Origin: Trochalopteron elliotii
Taxonomy: Eukaryota > Chordata > Aves > Passeriformes > Leiothrichidae
Direction of reading: 5' to 3'
Length of the DNA stretch: 64,000 bases
Assembly (NCBI GenBank): GCA_024734555.1
Contig: JANPWX010000076.1
Location: 2,806,051 to 2,870,050 of the forward strand
Under the pieces are notes generated by a model that worked only from the letters and a program-made list of their open reading frames with translations, did no database searches and was not told the origin of the DNA. Every line of letters begins with the position of its first letter. Within the stretch, counting starts at the first letter, position 1. Of this stretch, positions 25,201-38,587 are shown in pieces. Made by a program: the position numbers and the translations under genes.

Positions 25201-26114
25201 TATTTCTTTCCCGAGCTCCAGTTTAACATGTATCTGCATCTATCTTATGGACTGAGATTGTGTTATTTTTCATCCTCTTCAGTCACCTTGATTTCAATTG
25301 AATTTAGCTTGTCGACTTCAGTAAGAAGGAATTCAGAAAAATACATATGGACATGGAGATTTCTCTTTAGTATCCTGCTCTTTTGTAAATGATCAGACAA
25401 TCATTTTTCTGTTCTTCTGCGAAATAACCTCAGGCTTTTAACGGTACCCGTGTGAACAAATCCGTTATAGCTGGTAAATACCTGCACACTATGTTAAGGC
25501 ACAGGTTAGTCAAAGAACAACAAAGGAACCCACGATTTTACAAATATACAAAATTACCGTAGGCTACTCTCACCTATTTAATGATTTCCATTTAAAAGTT
25601 CTTTTACTTGACAATTTAGTTTCCAATTTCCTTGCATGCTCTCCGTCAGATATCTTCTTTTTCACAAATATTTGCATTTTTCCCAATATTTTATTTTGCT
25701 ATAATCAAATTTTTACACTAATTGCCTCCATTGCATCATAAGCTTCCTATTTTCCTCCACAGTTCATACAGATATTATTTAATTTCATTTCCTCATTTCT
25801 GATACACTTTGTTTTGTTTTGTTTTGAAGATTGTCCAAAACCTACTAAATTTATGACGATTTCTTTATATCAGAAGACAAGCGCCACTCAGGTTGATAGC
25901 ATCTGGAATGTGTGAATTGTTACTTGTTTCTTTAGTTACTATTGCATTTAGTAGTCAAAGTCCACATGGTTGCTCAATATGTACATAAAGGTAAAATTCA
26001 GAAACAGATAATGACAAGATATACTGATTTTTTTAAAAATTAAATTACAGTAAAATTGGAAAGATAAACAATCAAAATGAAATTATATTCAAAAGCACTT
26101 TAATTGCAACTCAG
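22222..26114. other. Unique AT-rich sequence with a CpG-retaining patch
   Basis: No gene or transposon recognised. Between 25313 and 25559 seven CpG dinucleotides survive in otherwise CpG-poor unique DNA (see findings). A short TTTTG repeat lies at 25808-25826. Confidence 0.55.
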
Positions 26115-26127
26115 CCAGCAGATGGCA
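26115..26127 (+). promoter_or_regulatory. CTCF-like motif
   Basis: CCAGCAGATGGCA fits the vertebrate CTCF core pattern CCASYAGRKGGCA at all 13 positions. The base after it is A rather than C or G. It lies in unique sequence outside any recognised repeat. A single motif match does not prove binding. Confidence 0.3.
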
Positions 26128-29100
26128 AGTGATGTTCAATAAAGAAAGACAATAAGGATGAAGATCTTACTTGTACTATGCAAATATTCTATGTATTGAA
26201 GATCCAGACAAACCTTTTTTCTCACCTATATAATTATAGTGTATACTCTGCTTTTGTTACTATGAGAAGGGAAAAGACAATAGCTTATGCACCCCAGCAT
26301 TCTCAAGGGCAAGATACTGAAGTTGTAAAAGGTTCCTCTGTAGTGAACCTGAGGGGGATTTTTTTTTACTATTTTTACTGGATGCCCCAATCAGGAATTG
26401 TTAATTTGTTTATATTTTGGAGTAATAATCCCCATTATTTGCCTGAGGATGCTGAGGGAGATGTAATATGGAAAGAGAAGCATCAGCAATTACTGATAAC
26501 AAATGCAAAATATTACCTATAAAACATTAACACTATAACAAAGAATTAGCAAAGACAGAAAACACAGCTGGAGCATAAAGCAAATGCTTCAACAAAAATG
26601 ACAAGTGACCAGAAGCGTGGTCAGAAACAATGTAGAAAAAATAAGGATCAAAGATCATTTTACTTTTTATAACCAAGCAAAATCTGTTAAATTTAATATT
26701 GGTATTACAGAACAGCTTTTGAACCTAAAAATATAAATCATTCCAAAAATATAATGTATTTTTATCTTTCTTGGTGAATATTTTTTTATGCCATATAAAA
26801 TCACTTTTCAAGAAAGGACAATGTCTTAAAAGGCAAAAGTTGGTTTATTCAAAAATGTACCAGCAGCTTCTAACCTCTGTATGTGACCAAATATATTGTG
26901 ACATATGCTCACAACACACGAAGAACTAAAGAGAAGGATTTTCACAAAAAATCTCATTCCAAACTCTCAGCCAAACAACCCAAGAATCATCTAGATAAAA
27001 GAATGTAGTATTTTCCTTAGTTCAGGGGAACATGAAAGTTTTCACCTGACTTCTTCCTGCATTTCTCAAAAATACTTATTAGTGGCTAAGGGTATAATGT
27101 TCTCTTGCCATTTTCTATAGGATGCTCTATAGTCCTCTTTTTTTAAAAAAATGCAATTAATCCTACTTTTTAAACCTTCTTCCTAATAGAATGTACATTA
27201 GAACTGCATAAATAATTCCCATTAAATTATATGCTTAATTATCTGAATGGAATCGAGGCAGCAGAACACTGAAAAAAGAAAATATGCATTTTTTTTTTCT
27301 TGTTCATTGTTAAAATAATTTTGAATTTTTTCCTTTAGAAACAGTAAAACACAAATTCTGATGTGAATACAGCAGTAAACTGCATGGAGTATAACCAGAA
27401 GACTGAAAGTTTGTAGAAATTTGATGTTAATTGGTTTAACAAACCTGCCAAAGCAATTAAAGAAGATGTGGGTGGTTTGAGGATGAGACAGATCTGTGAT
27501 GGCCCATCAAAATTAATACAATCACAGACATATTTTGCCTGAGTAGCTCCTGAATGAGCCACCCACACAGGACAGAGATTTCAAAACGTCTCTGTTTAAA
27601 AGATTGCAGTGATAAGTGAGTCACAAGAGAATGAAATGTTGAGCATTTTCTGGCATCTAGCATTGTATATAAGACAAAAACTTGAAAACTTTCCCTTATA
27701 AATATAATTTCTAAAAAAAGGAAATGAGTAAGAAAGAACAAGTGTTCTTTTTATTATGTCCAGTAATTAAAACAAAAATAAAAACAAAAACAAGTTGTAT
27801 TTGATGGATTTTATATATGGTGCTTTTAGATAACCATTAAAGTAAAAGCAAGATTTTTTCATTTATGTCTTTTTGAAGCACAGTTTATATTTTCGTCATA
27901 TTACTTGAGTTGTCTTTGAGTGAAAACACACAGCTGGAACTCTACATCCAAAATTTAAAAAAATTATTAAATCTTCACAAAGAAAGATATAAAAGGAGAG
28001 TTATTAACACTCCTGAATCAAACCACTCTACCAGTAGTGATAGAGGATGTCAGAATCTATCTCAGCTACTTAAAGAACTTGCCAACATCTGCAATTGCTT
28101 CAGTTTCTTTATTCCCACTCTGCTTAAATAATTTAAATGAAAATGTCTTTGCAATGACTTCAAACACTGAAGTGCAAATATTCCATTTAAATGTTCCAAA
28201 ACATTTCTAGCCTTGGACATTGTATTCTTATTCTTTAGTATCATGATTTAAAATCCAAATTTATGGCCTTAAACAAAGTAAGTAGAGAGAAAGGAATTTA
28301 GAGTTTGGGTTTTGGGACATATTTCATCTTTATCTGTTCCATTAGTCATCCTATTTGAGGGTCACTAAATCAGGAGAGATTTCAAATAAATGGTTTCCTG
28401 AGTCCAAGATTTTGAGGGGAGTACTAGCTGTGAGTTGTCTGTACTCTTATTTTTATGACCCTCTTGCATGGTGTATTGTAGAACTGTTAAAAATACTTTG
28501 GAGAGAGCCTCTAGCCAGCTTTATAGTGAAAAATTTTAATCTTAAAATGTTAAATTTAAGAATTTTCATCTTTTCATCCAGTAACATCAAATCTAATATT
28601 TAAGCTAATTATCCACAAAGAACCTGGGAAATTCTTTTTATCGGTACATGTTCACTATACAAACTGTAAAATGTAGATAATTCAGTTGAAAACCTAATTA
28701 TCCTCAATAAAATTTTGTGCCTTGTCTTTCTTGTCTATATGAGTAGAATGAAAGTAGAACCATAACCTTAATCTGTACTGGAATCTTTATGATACTGAAG
28801 CTAGTACAAGCCCTCACATCAGAAATTTCTTTAATTGTTCTGGTTTTCGTTTTAATTTTTTGACAGATTTTTCTTTTTGTTTGTTTGTTTAATTTTAACA
28901 TGGAATTCACACATGAACTATTTTTTTAACGACATTGCGTGTCTATTCCTTATTTCTCGTCCTTAGGCTGTGATTATGGAAATGCATAAAAAAATCTGGG
29001 ATTCAATACAAAGAGAAAATATAGATGTTATATATGGTAAAAGTAGATAAAGCTGATGTATGCTGCTCGATGATAAGATTATCTATAGATTAATTATTGA

Positions 29101-30608
29101 AAATCCTTTGATCGAGATATTTTCCAAGCACTTTGTTTTTGAGGAAGAGGGTACTGTTCTCTCCCATCAAGTACATTTGTTTGATAGTGCCTTTTATAGC
29201 TGCACATGATTAATATTTTTCTAAATAAGCTTGCAAGCCTATGTGAAAATTGCAATTAAATTTACTGAAGCACAACAGATTTAAAGGTACATGGCATTGA
29301 ACCAGGGTTTTTTGAGAAGAGCTGGTGTTTGGTTTTGTCTACCATTAGTAAAGCTTTTACTGTAGTCATATCCAAAGATTTTACCCTTTTGCTGTCAAAG
29401 CGATTTAGCTACATCTCTATTTCATGAGGCCAGGGATCTTGAAGCAATTTCTAACTTGCAGTAGCAAATAAATAAAGTCCTACCATTTTACCAGCTTAGC
29501 AGTACAAATAACGAAGTTAAATCACACATTTGTTGATGTCATGACTAATGAAGTATCTTTTGGGGTTTTTTATTAACTACTGCATACAAGTGACAGTTAT
29601 TTTTTGCTCCTTTACCTTCTTTACTGACAATGACCTTCTGACATCTCCAAACTTTGCATCATATTCAAACTCCTTTAATTATGAAATGTATAAATCACAA
29701 AGGTTACATATATTTAACTAATCATTTAAAACATAAAGTTTAGAAAATTTAAAATGTATTTGTATTGCTAAGACCTTAAAGACTTTTTCTGTCTTTTAAA
29801 ACTTTTTCTTTGCTAAGTTTGGGGTGTTTTTTGCTTAAATGGGATGTAACAAAACCCACCTAGACCTTTGATGCATGTGTCATATAGATATTATGACTTA
29901 GTATTTTGATTTTATTTTGGGATGTCAATAATCATCTACTTATCCTAATATATTTCCTTTCTTTTACAGAAGATATGTTAGTTAAAGAAAAGGGTAGTAT
30001 TTTCATGTATTTACTGTTAATTTCTGCTACTTGGTCTAAGTACTAAAGACTCAGACTGTAGTGGTCATACAAACTGGAGTCTGTCAGTCAATAAATTGCT
30101 GTCAACACTCCAAATTTTTATAGTTCCTAACTAACCTTTCAGCACCAACTGGTTGCTATAATTCAGATTTTATATGGTTTTTACAGGAAAGGTGGGAAAC
30201 AACATGGCTGCTTATTGCTGACAACAGTTGGAGAACTGATAATTAGACTTTTGTGAATCTTTTGAGTCTACCAACAAAACATTCAAGCAATCAAGATGAA
30301 TAATATGAGCCTCCTAGTTGGTTTCTATGTATACAGTGATCATACCTTTAAAAAGAGTATCATTTTGAAGCCCAGCTTTATCTGTGAAGGAGTTTAGAAG
30401 AGATATAAAATAACTTCACCTCAATCAGTATTTAAACATACAAAATTTAAGCATTTTAGGAATACTGAATCCTGAACATGAAATGTGGAGTGTTTAAGAC
30501 TTTTTGTTTTCCAATTACATTTTTTTGTTCATTTCAGTATTTTAAAATGGTATTATGACTGCAACCTAATCAAAATTCAGCTTTTTAGCTTTACATCCTG
30601 TACTTTAT
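26128..30608. other. Unique AT-rich sequence
   Basis: No gene or transposon recognised. A 114-codon open frame (26178-26522) has no motif, no splice context and composition like its surroundings. It is judged to be chance. Confidence 0.55.
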
Positions 30609-30707
30609 TTTACCTTACCTTACCTTACCTTACCTTACCTTACCTTACCTTACCTTACCTTACCTTACCTTACCTTACCTTACCTTACCTTACCTTACCT
30701 TACCTTA
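30609..30707. repeat. (TTACC)n pentanucleotide array
   Basis: Nineteen uninterrupted TTACC units (30610-30704) plus partial units at both ends, with no base changes. The purity suggests recent expansion and probable length polymorphism. A 15-bp (three-unit) period makes all frames stop-free here, which explains the overlapping 87-codon open frame with a repeated TLPYL pattern. Confidence 0.97.
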
Positions 30708-33161
30708 ATCTGTTTTACAACCAGCTCAGCTTACCTATTTGTTGGTGAAAAAGATGTAGAATGTCACTGCAAAGAGAATTATTTATGAAACTTCAAAAGC
30801 TATTTCCTACGAAATGTGTATTCAAATGCACAATGCAAAAAATAGGTAAGTGGTAAAGGCAGTGGTAAAGTTTGGAGACACAAAATTACAAGGGTTAAGT
30901 AAAATCTTGGAAACTCAGAATACTTTTAGACAAATTTCTTCTTCTGCATTTAGTTGAAGCACTTAAGTGCCTTGATGTTGTCTGCCAAGTGATGTCAGTC
31001 ATTCCACTATCATTGCTGGTAGAACGTACTATGTGATTAATTTCTGGGAGTTTTGTTTGTTTGTTTGTTTTGTTGTTTGGGGTTTTTTATGCACTCAAAT
31101 TAGGAGCTTGATGAGTGAAAGCAATCCAGTCTTTCCAGGTAATGGTGGACAGTTGTAGCTTCAAAAGAAAGAAAATCTATGTTGACATAAATATCTTTGC
31201 ATTTTCACAGGCTGTTTCTGACATGAATCCAGGTTCTATTAAAATTTTCTATGAAATATTTTGATCTATTTGAAAGCTTCACCATCTTCCTCTCTCCAGA
31301 ATGCTTGTGCATGTAGATATCATTAAGATGCAAATATTTTTGACTTTTTTTTTTCCTTTTAACATTGCATTGCACCATGGCAATCATCCAGAGTTATAAA
31401 GCAGCTTTATAGACATGATATTTTAAAGTACTGGGCATTATTTTTAACAATCACTGACCAGTTGGTTACCTACATCCCCTACTGTCCTGGAGGTGAATAT
31501 AGAAATATGGTTGATGTAGAGACATCTTCTTCACCTTTAGTTGTAACAGCTTGCTTATTCTTGACAAGATTATTTGACAGTATCTTGACAAGATACATTT
31601 TATCTCCCAGAAAAAAATCAGAGGGAATTATTGGTAGGAGAAAAGGAGAGGCATAAATGATAGAAGACAAAGGGAACCTTCAGCTAAGATTTCGAATAAA
31701 TTCATGTAGAGCCTTTGAACATATATTTTTTTTCCAACTTCTGCTCAAGTATTTTAAGGTCATTGCATATTGTATGATTTTAATGAGGGGAATAAGATTT
31801 GTTACTTCGGCACAAGTAATACTGAATTGTAAAGAGTGTATTGCAATTCAAGTGTCTGATGTCAGCAAAGCCTAAAATTCTTCCTTCCCAAAATAAGATG
31901 TATTAACTTCGTAGATGGTAGACAACAGTGGCAGTTTCTGAAGCAGAAATACAAAACTTCATCTTTTCATCTCCAAAAACCTCACAGTTTAGTCTACTGA
32001 GCTTCATAAAATTTCTCCTTTCCTTGTACATCAGCCAATACAGAATGGAAAAAAAAATATCCAAAATGTTGCAATTCTGTGGGTTTTTTTGCTTTAACTT
32101 TTTTTTCTCAGACAATGAACTTTTTACTAGCTTCAACTTAAAATGTGGATAGAAGAATAAGACTACATGGCTGCTTGTAGAATAAGTCAAACTGACAGAA
32201 GAAATGAGTTACGCAAGTCATCTTTATCAGTGATTGTAATGCTGACATTAAGGCAAATATAATGTCAATGAAGTTAAGCAACAATGTCATTCAGATCAGG
32301 GACTCCTGATTAAAGAAATTAAAATAAAACCCACCAGTAACCAGATTAAGCTTTTTTATGCCAGAATAAATCAAGTCTCAAAGTCAAGTTATTTTTTCCC
32401 CATGTTTACATTGGCTGAACTACAGAATAACAGGTCTTCTATAAGTAGTGCTAACTGTATTTTTAGTTTATCTGAAGCACAAAGGATTCCCTGGCCAAAT
32501 ACTCACCATTAATCTTTAATGTAGCCAGGTCAATACAATTGTGATTTTTCCAAGGGTGAAAAACTTGCTTTATCCTATAGATTACATTTAGACATTGTTA
32601 CAAATAGTAACAATAGATACAAAGAAAAAGAACCAATATCTCAGAAAAAGCTATTTAAGTTATGGGCAAACAGGATAACCCACTACCTGAAATATTTGTT
32701 GAAAACTTCATAATTCTGAAGACTGTTAGTGCCTTCTCATTGTGGAGGTTTTATTTAGGCTTTTGGGATGAAGAACTCTGTATTGTTCAATTTTACTTAG
32801 GTTTATGGCTTAGTGACCTCAAATTTTATTTTCACAGTCCATGTCTTCGCACTTTAAGCCCTGCATTCTATTTTTAAAGGGATGCAATATCTGTGAACCA
32901 TTATTCTGCATCCAACATATTTGTCAAGACTAGAAAATGGATTCTAACCAAGACAGTCCTATGTTCCCTCCTGTCCATCCTCCTCCCTGAGGAAGTTTCT
33001 GTATTCCAACTAATGATGAAATTTAAACTTGTTGTGAAATCCTGCAATGGTGATTCACCCTTTGTAACTAGGGCTCTCAATGGTCAAATCATAGAGATAA
33101 CCTATTTTCTTTAATATCAAAGTATTTCAAAAGCTTGAATGATGAAAGGAGAAAAGTGAAG
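30708..33161. other. Unique AT-rich sequence
   Basis: No gene or transposon recognised. A short TTTG repeat lies at 31051-31080. Confidence 0.6.
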
Positions 33162-33181
33162 TATCTATCTATCTATCTATT
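33162..33181. repeat. Short (TATC)n microsatellite
   Basis: About five tetranucleotide units. Confidence 0.85.
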
Positions 33182-34992
33182 ACAAAAAAACCCAGAAAAG
33201 ATAGGAAAAAATATTAGCAATTAATATTTTAAGGTGTTATTTTATCCTGTAGGTTAATTGTAGCTGTTTGTTCTCTCATTTCTGTCATACGTATCTTATG
33301 CTCGATAAATTCTATTGCGTGAAGTAACTTAAAGGTTTACTAAGCATTTATTACTATGAATTTCTATAATAAACTGTATAAACTATTATAAACTATTACA
33401 AACTATTGCAAAGTAGCTACGCAAAATAGCTAGGCAAATATAATGTTAGACATTACAATTGGCCTGAAACTATTCATGACTACTCATCCCTTAGGCTACA
33501 TAGAAAGCATGTACTTCTATGTCTAAAAGACATAATTTCTATTTAATTCTATATACAATATAAAGGATAAGCAGTAATGTTGCAGGAAGCAAATGAAAAA
33601 TGCCTGTAACTAGTAGGGTTAAGAATGTTTGAATGTCCTACTAAATTCAATTTAATTTCAAAGGGTATCTGAAACATAACTGAGCAGGTTAACAAATACA
33701 TAAAATTATGATTGTTTATACTTTTAGAATATTTACAGAATGAGCATAATATCAAAAGGAAGAGTGAATAAAGTGTTTTTAAATTACACAATTCAGAGAC
33801 TGATATATGCTTGGACTGACTTCTTCAAGTCAGTTTGAAAGTGCTTCAAAAATCAAAATACAGTGCTAGAAGAGTACACGAATAAGAAGCAATCTCACAG
33901 CCTCTGTAGTTCTGATATCCCATTACTTTTATAAAAACAAGAAGGGCTTTTTAGACAGGTAACCAAACATGATACCTAGACAAGAAATATTAAAAGTTCT
34001 TTATATGTGATCACAATGAAACATGACTTCAAAGATGAATAGCATAGCTTTATTTTACTGTATCCAGCTTATGTTTGAAAAATATATCTATTGTATAAAA
34101 GAAATGTGCCGTGGAGAATATGTTTATTGGAATTTTTTTCCAGTGGGATATTCTTCCCAGACAGTTACTTGAATTGTAGGCTATACAGGAAGGAATTAAT
34201 ATTTCAGTAAATTTTCATTAAAATAGCTTTTGATAAGGCTGGTGACAGTAAGACAGTATGACACAAGGGAATCCTAACAAGTTGTGTGAATTATTTCTTC
34301 CTATTGTCACAATAGTTTTAAAGGAAGAATGTTAAATCATCCTAAAATGGAAACTCAGGGAATTAAGTCATTAAAGTCTATGTATGTGGAAAAGGATATT
34401 AATAATAAAAAATCTGCCCTTTTTGTGCCAATGAAAGTGATTTTAAAAATCTATGGTTCTCTGCTGTAATTTTCAGGTCTATATTGGCATATTATTTTAA
34501 TTTCTTAGACATATGACTTAAAGGTTTTTTGCAATTAGCAACTATATTCTACAGCTACATATATGCATATTTAACTGTAATTATATTCTGTGTAGCCAGC
34601 ACTATGTATAGTTGTATAACATTTTGTAATTTTAAGCTTTTACAACACCATGCTAAACAAGGATGTATATTGTTTTCAAATAATAAAGCAGAATCCATAG
34701 TACAGATTTAGAAGTGAATAAGAATGCAAAATTCTTAAGTCCTGTTTTCCTAATCCCTGCCAATGTGTTATTATTTTCTTTGCACTGTAAAGTTTAGGTT
34801 GTCTTCCATAAAATTTAAATCATTGGTACCTCTTAAAACAATATACTATCTGGATTCCTAAAATGCTTAGAGGACACTAGTGATTTTCAGATTACATGGG
34901 TTTAATATGAAGAAATTTAAGAGTGATCAAGAAAGTTAATTGTTCATTAATTGTAAAAATAAAGACATAAAATAATTTATATCTTATTTTGA
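33182..34992. other. Unique AT-rich sequence
   Basis: No gene or transposon recognised. Imperfect AAACTATTATA/AAACTATTACA repeats lie near 33378-33410. Confidence 0.6.
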
Positions 34993-35057
34993 GAAAAAAC
35001 AAACAAAGAAACAAAAAACAACAACAAAAAAAAACCCATAAAAACCCCAAAAAAACT
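34993..35057. repeat. A/C-rich low-complexity tract
   Basis: AAAC and CAA units with a CCCC interruption. Same composition class as the tracts at 8012 and 50983. Confidence 0.8.
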
Positions 35058-35444
35058 GACTGAATTCTACAGTACTGCAGTACATCTAAGTACATAAATG
35101 TTTGAAGGTTTACTTAACATTTTTATCATCACTAAAATAATAAAGTTCGTAGAATTGAATAAAATATTCTTTATTTAGATCAGATGGGAAACTTCTTGAA
35201 TAAAAAAGTAGAATATTTAAGTTTGATGTCTGATGACTACCTAAGATGAAGTCAAAACTTCTATCAGTGTGAAAGGAAATAGATTAAGAAATACCAAATT
35301 TACAAATAAATAAATATGGCCATTAAGAGTCTTTCAGAGCTTACATGTCTAATATGCCATACTTGAAAAGAAAGGTTTTATGTATTCGGGTAAAATACTT
35401 AAATACTCAAATATTAAGAAACAGAATTTAGTTTGGAGATCTAT

Positions 35445-36017
35445 TGAGACTGGCTGAGTTCATTTTTCCCACAGGAGCCCTCAGAGTGCAGTCCTCTGCA
35501 TTGGTGGCTGAAAAGGTGTTGGTAACACCTTGTTTTGGTGTATCAGGCACTGCTGGGCAGTCCTGGCAGTGTCAGTACGGTCTCTCCATCATCCCACCAC
35601 CAAGAGTGGGCTGGGGGTGAGCAAGATCTTGGGAGGGGACAGGACTAGGACAGCTGGCCCAAACTTACCAAAGGGGTATTCCATACCATGTGAAGTCTGC
35701 TCACATTTAAAATCCAAGAAAAGGAGAAGTAAAGAGGGGCATTCATTATTTATAAGTTTTGCCTTCCAGAGGAGCTGCTGCTCATGCTGCTTTTTGGGAA
35801 GTAGCAGAACACTGCTTGCTAGTGGGAAGAAGAGAATAAAGTCTTTAGCTCTTTTTTTTTCCACATTAAAACTTTCACTTTTGCTTTATTAAACTGAGTT
35901 GTCTCAACCCACAAGGTAATTTCCATTTTATTTTCTCTCCCCTGTCCAGCTAAGAGGGGGAAGTGATAGAGTGGCATTGTTGGACGTCTGGCATCCAGCC
36001 AAGGTCAACCCACTACA
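35445..36017 (+). mobile_element. Solo LTR, family A-related copy 3
   Basis: Plus-strand LTR related to the copies at 219 and 16195 but of another subfamily. U3 begins with TGAGACTGGCTGAGTTCATT at 35445. It carries GGGGACAGGACTAGGACAGC near 35635, CCAAAGGGGTATTCCATACC near 35670, an eroded CRE-like TGAAGTCT near 35690 and polyadenylation signal ATTAAA at 35888-35893. The U5 end is CAACCCACTACA at 36017. No internal retroviral sequence adjoins it and flanking target duplications are not visible. The 120-codon plus and 91-codon minus open frames in it are not genes. Confidence 0.8.
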
Positions 36018-37167
36018 GAAGTTTAATTTAATTTGAACCTTTTTTAATGATCCAGTGCGTATTCACAATTTATGGGAATTAAGTATTGTTTCATTTTAAT
36101 ATGAATCAGAAAATAAAAAAAGAAAAGAAGGTCATTGCCAAAGAAATTTCAGGGAACATTGTTTTTACTAAAAGTTCCATTTTACTGCAATCATGAGTAT
36201 TTTGGAGAACATCAAGCTTTTATCTTGTCATTGGAAGTGACATATTAATTTTGTAATGGCTTGACAAGTTGGAATTACCTCTATATATTTGTTTAGATCA
36301 CTAGTATTTTTTCAGTATCATAACATTCCTTAGTTTATGTGGAAACTTAACTGATAATGTAAACTAATTCCAATATATATATATATATATGGAGAGAAAA
36401 TAATTCCTAGCACAAACTTCTTGCAATGCAATAAAATAAAACACTGTATCTTTAATTGTTCATACCCATATCAACCGAATTATTGAATTAATCAAATGTA
36501 GACATGTTACAGTATAGATAATTTTTTGTTGATCTTCACTTAAAATTATCTAAAGGAACATACCCAAGGAATTATCTGAAGAAAATTCTTAATTTTGTTT
36601 CTATTTATTTGTCATTACAAAATGACAGTTCAATGTCTGAAGTGCCACCTTTAGTCCTTACAAAGAGAACATGGCAGTCTAAAAGAAAATACTGATAAAC
36701 TCACATAAACACAATCCTCAACCACACAGCCCTATACAAGGTTAACAACATCAGCCTCTGCTCCCAGCAGTGACCTATACATGTCTCCTTAAACATCTGA
36801 GAAAATAGATAGAATTTGTACAATGCAAAATCAATACACCATTAGTTCCTTATCCTGACCCACTGTCACACCATCAGGACTGATACACCTTGTCCATGAA
36901 GAGAAAATCCTAGCCTCTGGACTCTATTTCCAAAACAAAATATCTTTCCTTTTCAACTTTTCTGAAACACATTAGAGTTAGATACAACAGTCATTTAACC
37001 TAACACATCTATCAGTGCAATCACATACATTAATTTCTGCCCAAACTAAAATCTTCTTTCCTACATGACAATGTGTTACTTGCTCAAGAAAAGGGGAAAA
37101 CTGTTTTCTGCTCCTGCCTACCTGCTATCTTTGTTGATGAATGACATTCAATTTTTCTCCCTTCCAG
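36018..37167. other. Unique sequence, C-richer on the plus strand to the right
   Basis: No gene or transposon recognised. An (AT)n run lies at 36372-36390. From about 36700 the plus strand becomes richer in C and A than the surroundings, for no reason I can identify. Confidence 0.5.
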
Positions 37168-37191
37168 ATTAAGCCTGTTTTATACACTATG
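37168..37191 (+). other. Candidate 24-bp microexon
   Basis: A strong acceptor (AATTTTTCTCCCTTCCAG ending at 37167) is followed by 24 bp and then a moderate donor (GTGAGGAA from 37192). The length is eight codons. Two frames are open, one reading IKPVLYTM. No neighbouring exon is recognised, so this is a lead only. Confidence 0.2.
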
Positions 37192-37677
37192 GTGAGGAAG
37201 CTTCCACTTTTGCTGGCATGTGCATATTTCAGAATAAAGTGAGGTTTTAGTCTCTGTGGAGTATATCTGGAATACTCTCTATACAGTCCATTAACTAAGA
37301 AGCTGCATCCATACAAATATTTTAAATGGTAATGCTTCATAGACTGACTTCAAATACAATGGAAAATTCTGCTAATATAGATTCAGTGGTGACATGACAA
37401 TGTGGAAGATGAAGATTCTGTTAAACTAGATAACAGCACGCAGGAATTAAGGTATTGACCTCTGGGGAAATTTTAATAGCATATTATTGTGTTTTATGCC
37501 ATGTATTCTCCACTGCTCAAAAGAACTGGAATAAATGCATGCAATAAATTTCTGTCTATGGAGACTGAATGTTTCTCCACTTTTTCCTTTTGTTTTTCTC
37601 CGAGACAGACTTCAGCTACAACAAGAAAGTGTGTTATTTCCTCACAAAATGTAATTCTTATGTAATTTAAGATTTTC

Positions 37678-37719
37678 CTGTTATACTTACTCTGTTATAC
37701 TTACTCTGTTATACTTACT
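37678..37719. repeat. Perfect 14-bp unit in three tandem copies
   Basis: CTGTTATACTTACT occurs three times head to tail without a mismatch. Simple tandem duplication. No function is suggested by context. Confidence 0.97.
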
Positions 37720-38551
37720 GTGGTAAGCTGGTATAATAGATAAATGATGCTATAAACAATATGCAAATTCAGTGTATTTCATTAACCACTGTGGATAAAA
37801 TGTATACATCCTATAAAAGCTATTGGTATTTAAGAAAATTAAAAGGATAGATGAATTATGAAGTGTCTATAACATGATTAGCTGGTCCCAATTGAACAGA
37901 AAGCTAAATCAAACAAGTATACTTCAGAATAAGAAATGAAGCTGATATTTACAGATATTGTACAGTAACATGTATTGACCTTGGAAGTCAAGTCAGAATA
38001 CAGAAACAAATCAGAATTACATTATACAAAATAGTATGGACAAAGAGTGAAGTGACTCCATTTTTAAGTTTTCACTAACTTTCTTATGACTACACCTTTC
38101 AAGTAACAAAATTCAGGAAAGACTGCAAGTAGAAGCACAGAGCATATGAAAGCAACAGGGAAAACATATATCAAAAGACTTAAATTAATTCAAGTGTTTC
38201 AGTAAGAAAAATCAAAATTAATCATAGTTTTTAATTCATTTCCCAAGAAAAAACAAATAAAACCAAACAAGTTATAAAGGGCTTCCTAGGTGAGAGAAAG
38301 GCACAAAAAGAATTAATGACATTAGCTAAATTCAGATATATTTACTGAAGGAAACATATATCTAATGGCTAACTTATCCTTTATTAAAAAGAAAATTAAT
38401 TCTATCCACTTTTTGTATAAACATTATATGAAACATGCTTGTCCCAGTAAAAAACTCGAGAGTATTTAGCTTTATACAAGTGTAAAAAAATCCATTTACC
38501 GCATTAATAATTTTCCAGCAACTTGGAACTTAAACACTTATCTTTTCAGAA
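37720..38551. other. Unique AT-rich sequence
   Basis: No gene or transposon recognised. Confidence 0.6.
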
Positions 38552-38587
38552 ATATATACATACGTACATACATACATATATATATTA
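38552..38587. repeat. ATAC/AT microsatellite
   Basis: Mixed TACA and TATA units with a single CpG interruption (TACGTACA). Confidence 0.8.

Noticed and set aside
26178..26522. 114-codon open frame as a small gene
   Set aside because: No motif, no Kozak or splice support, composition like the surroundings. A frame of this length is expected by chance in 64 kb read in six frames.
30485..30748. Protein with a repeated LTLPY unit
   Set aside because: Translation of the TTACC array. A five-base unit gives a five-residue period without any coding meaning.
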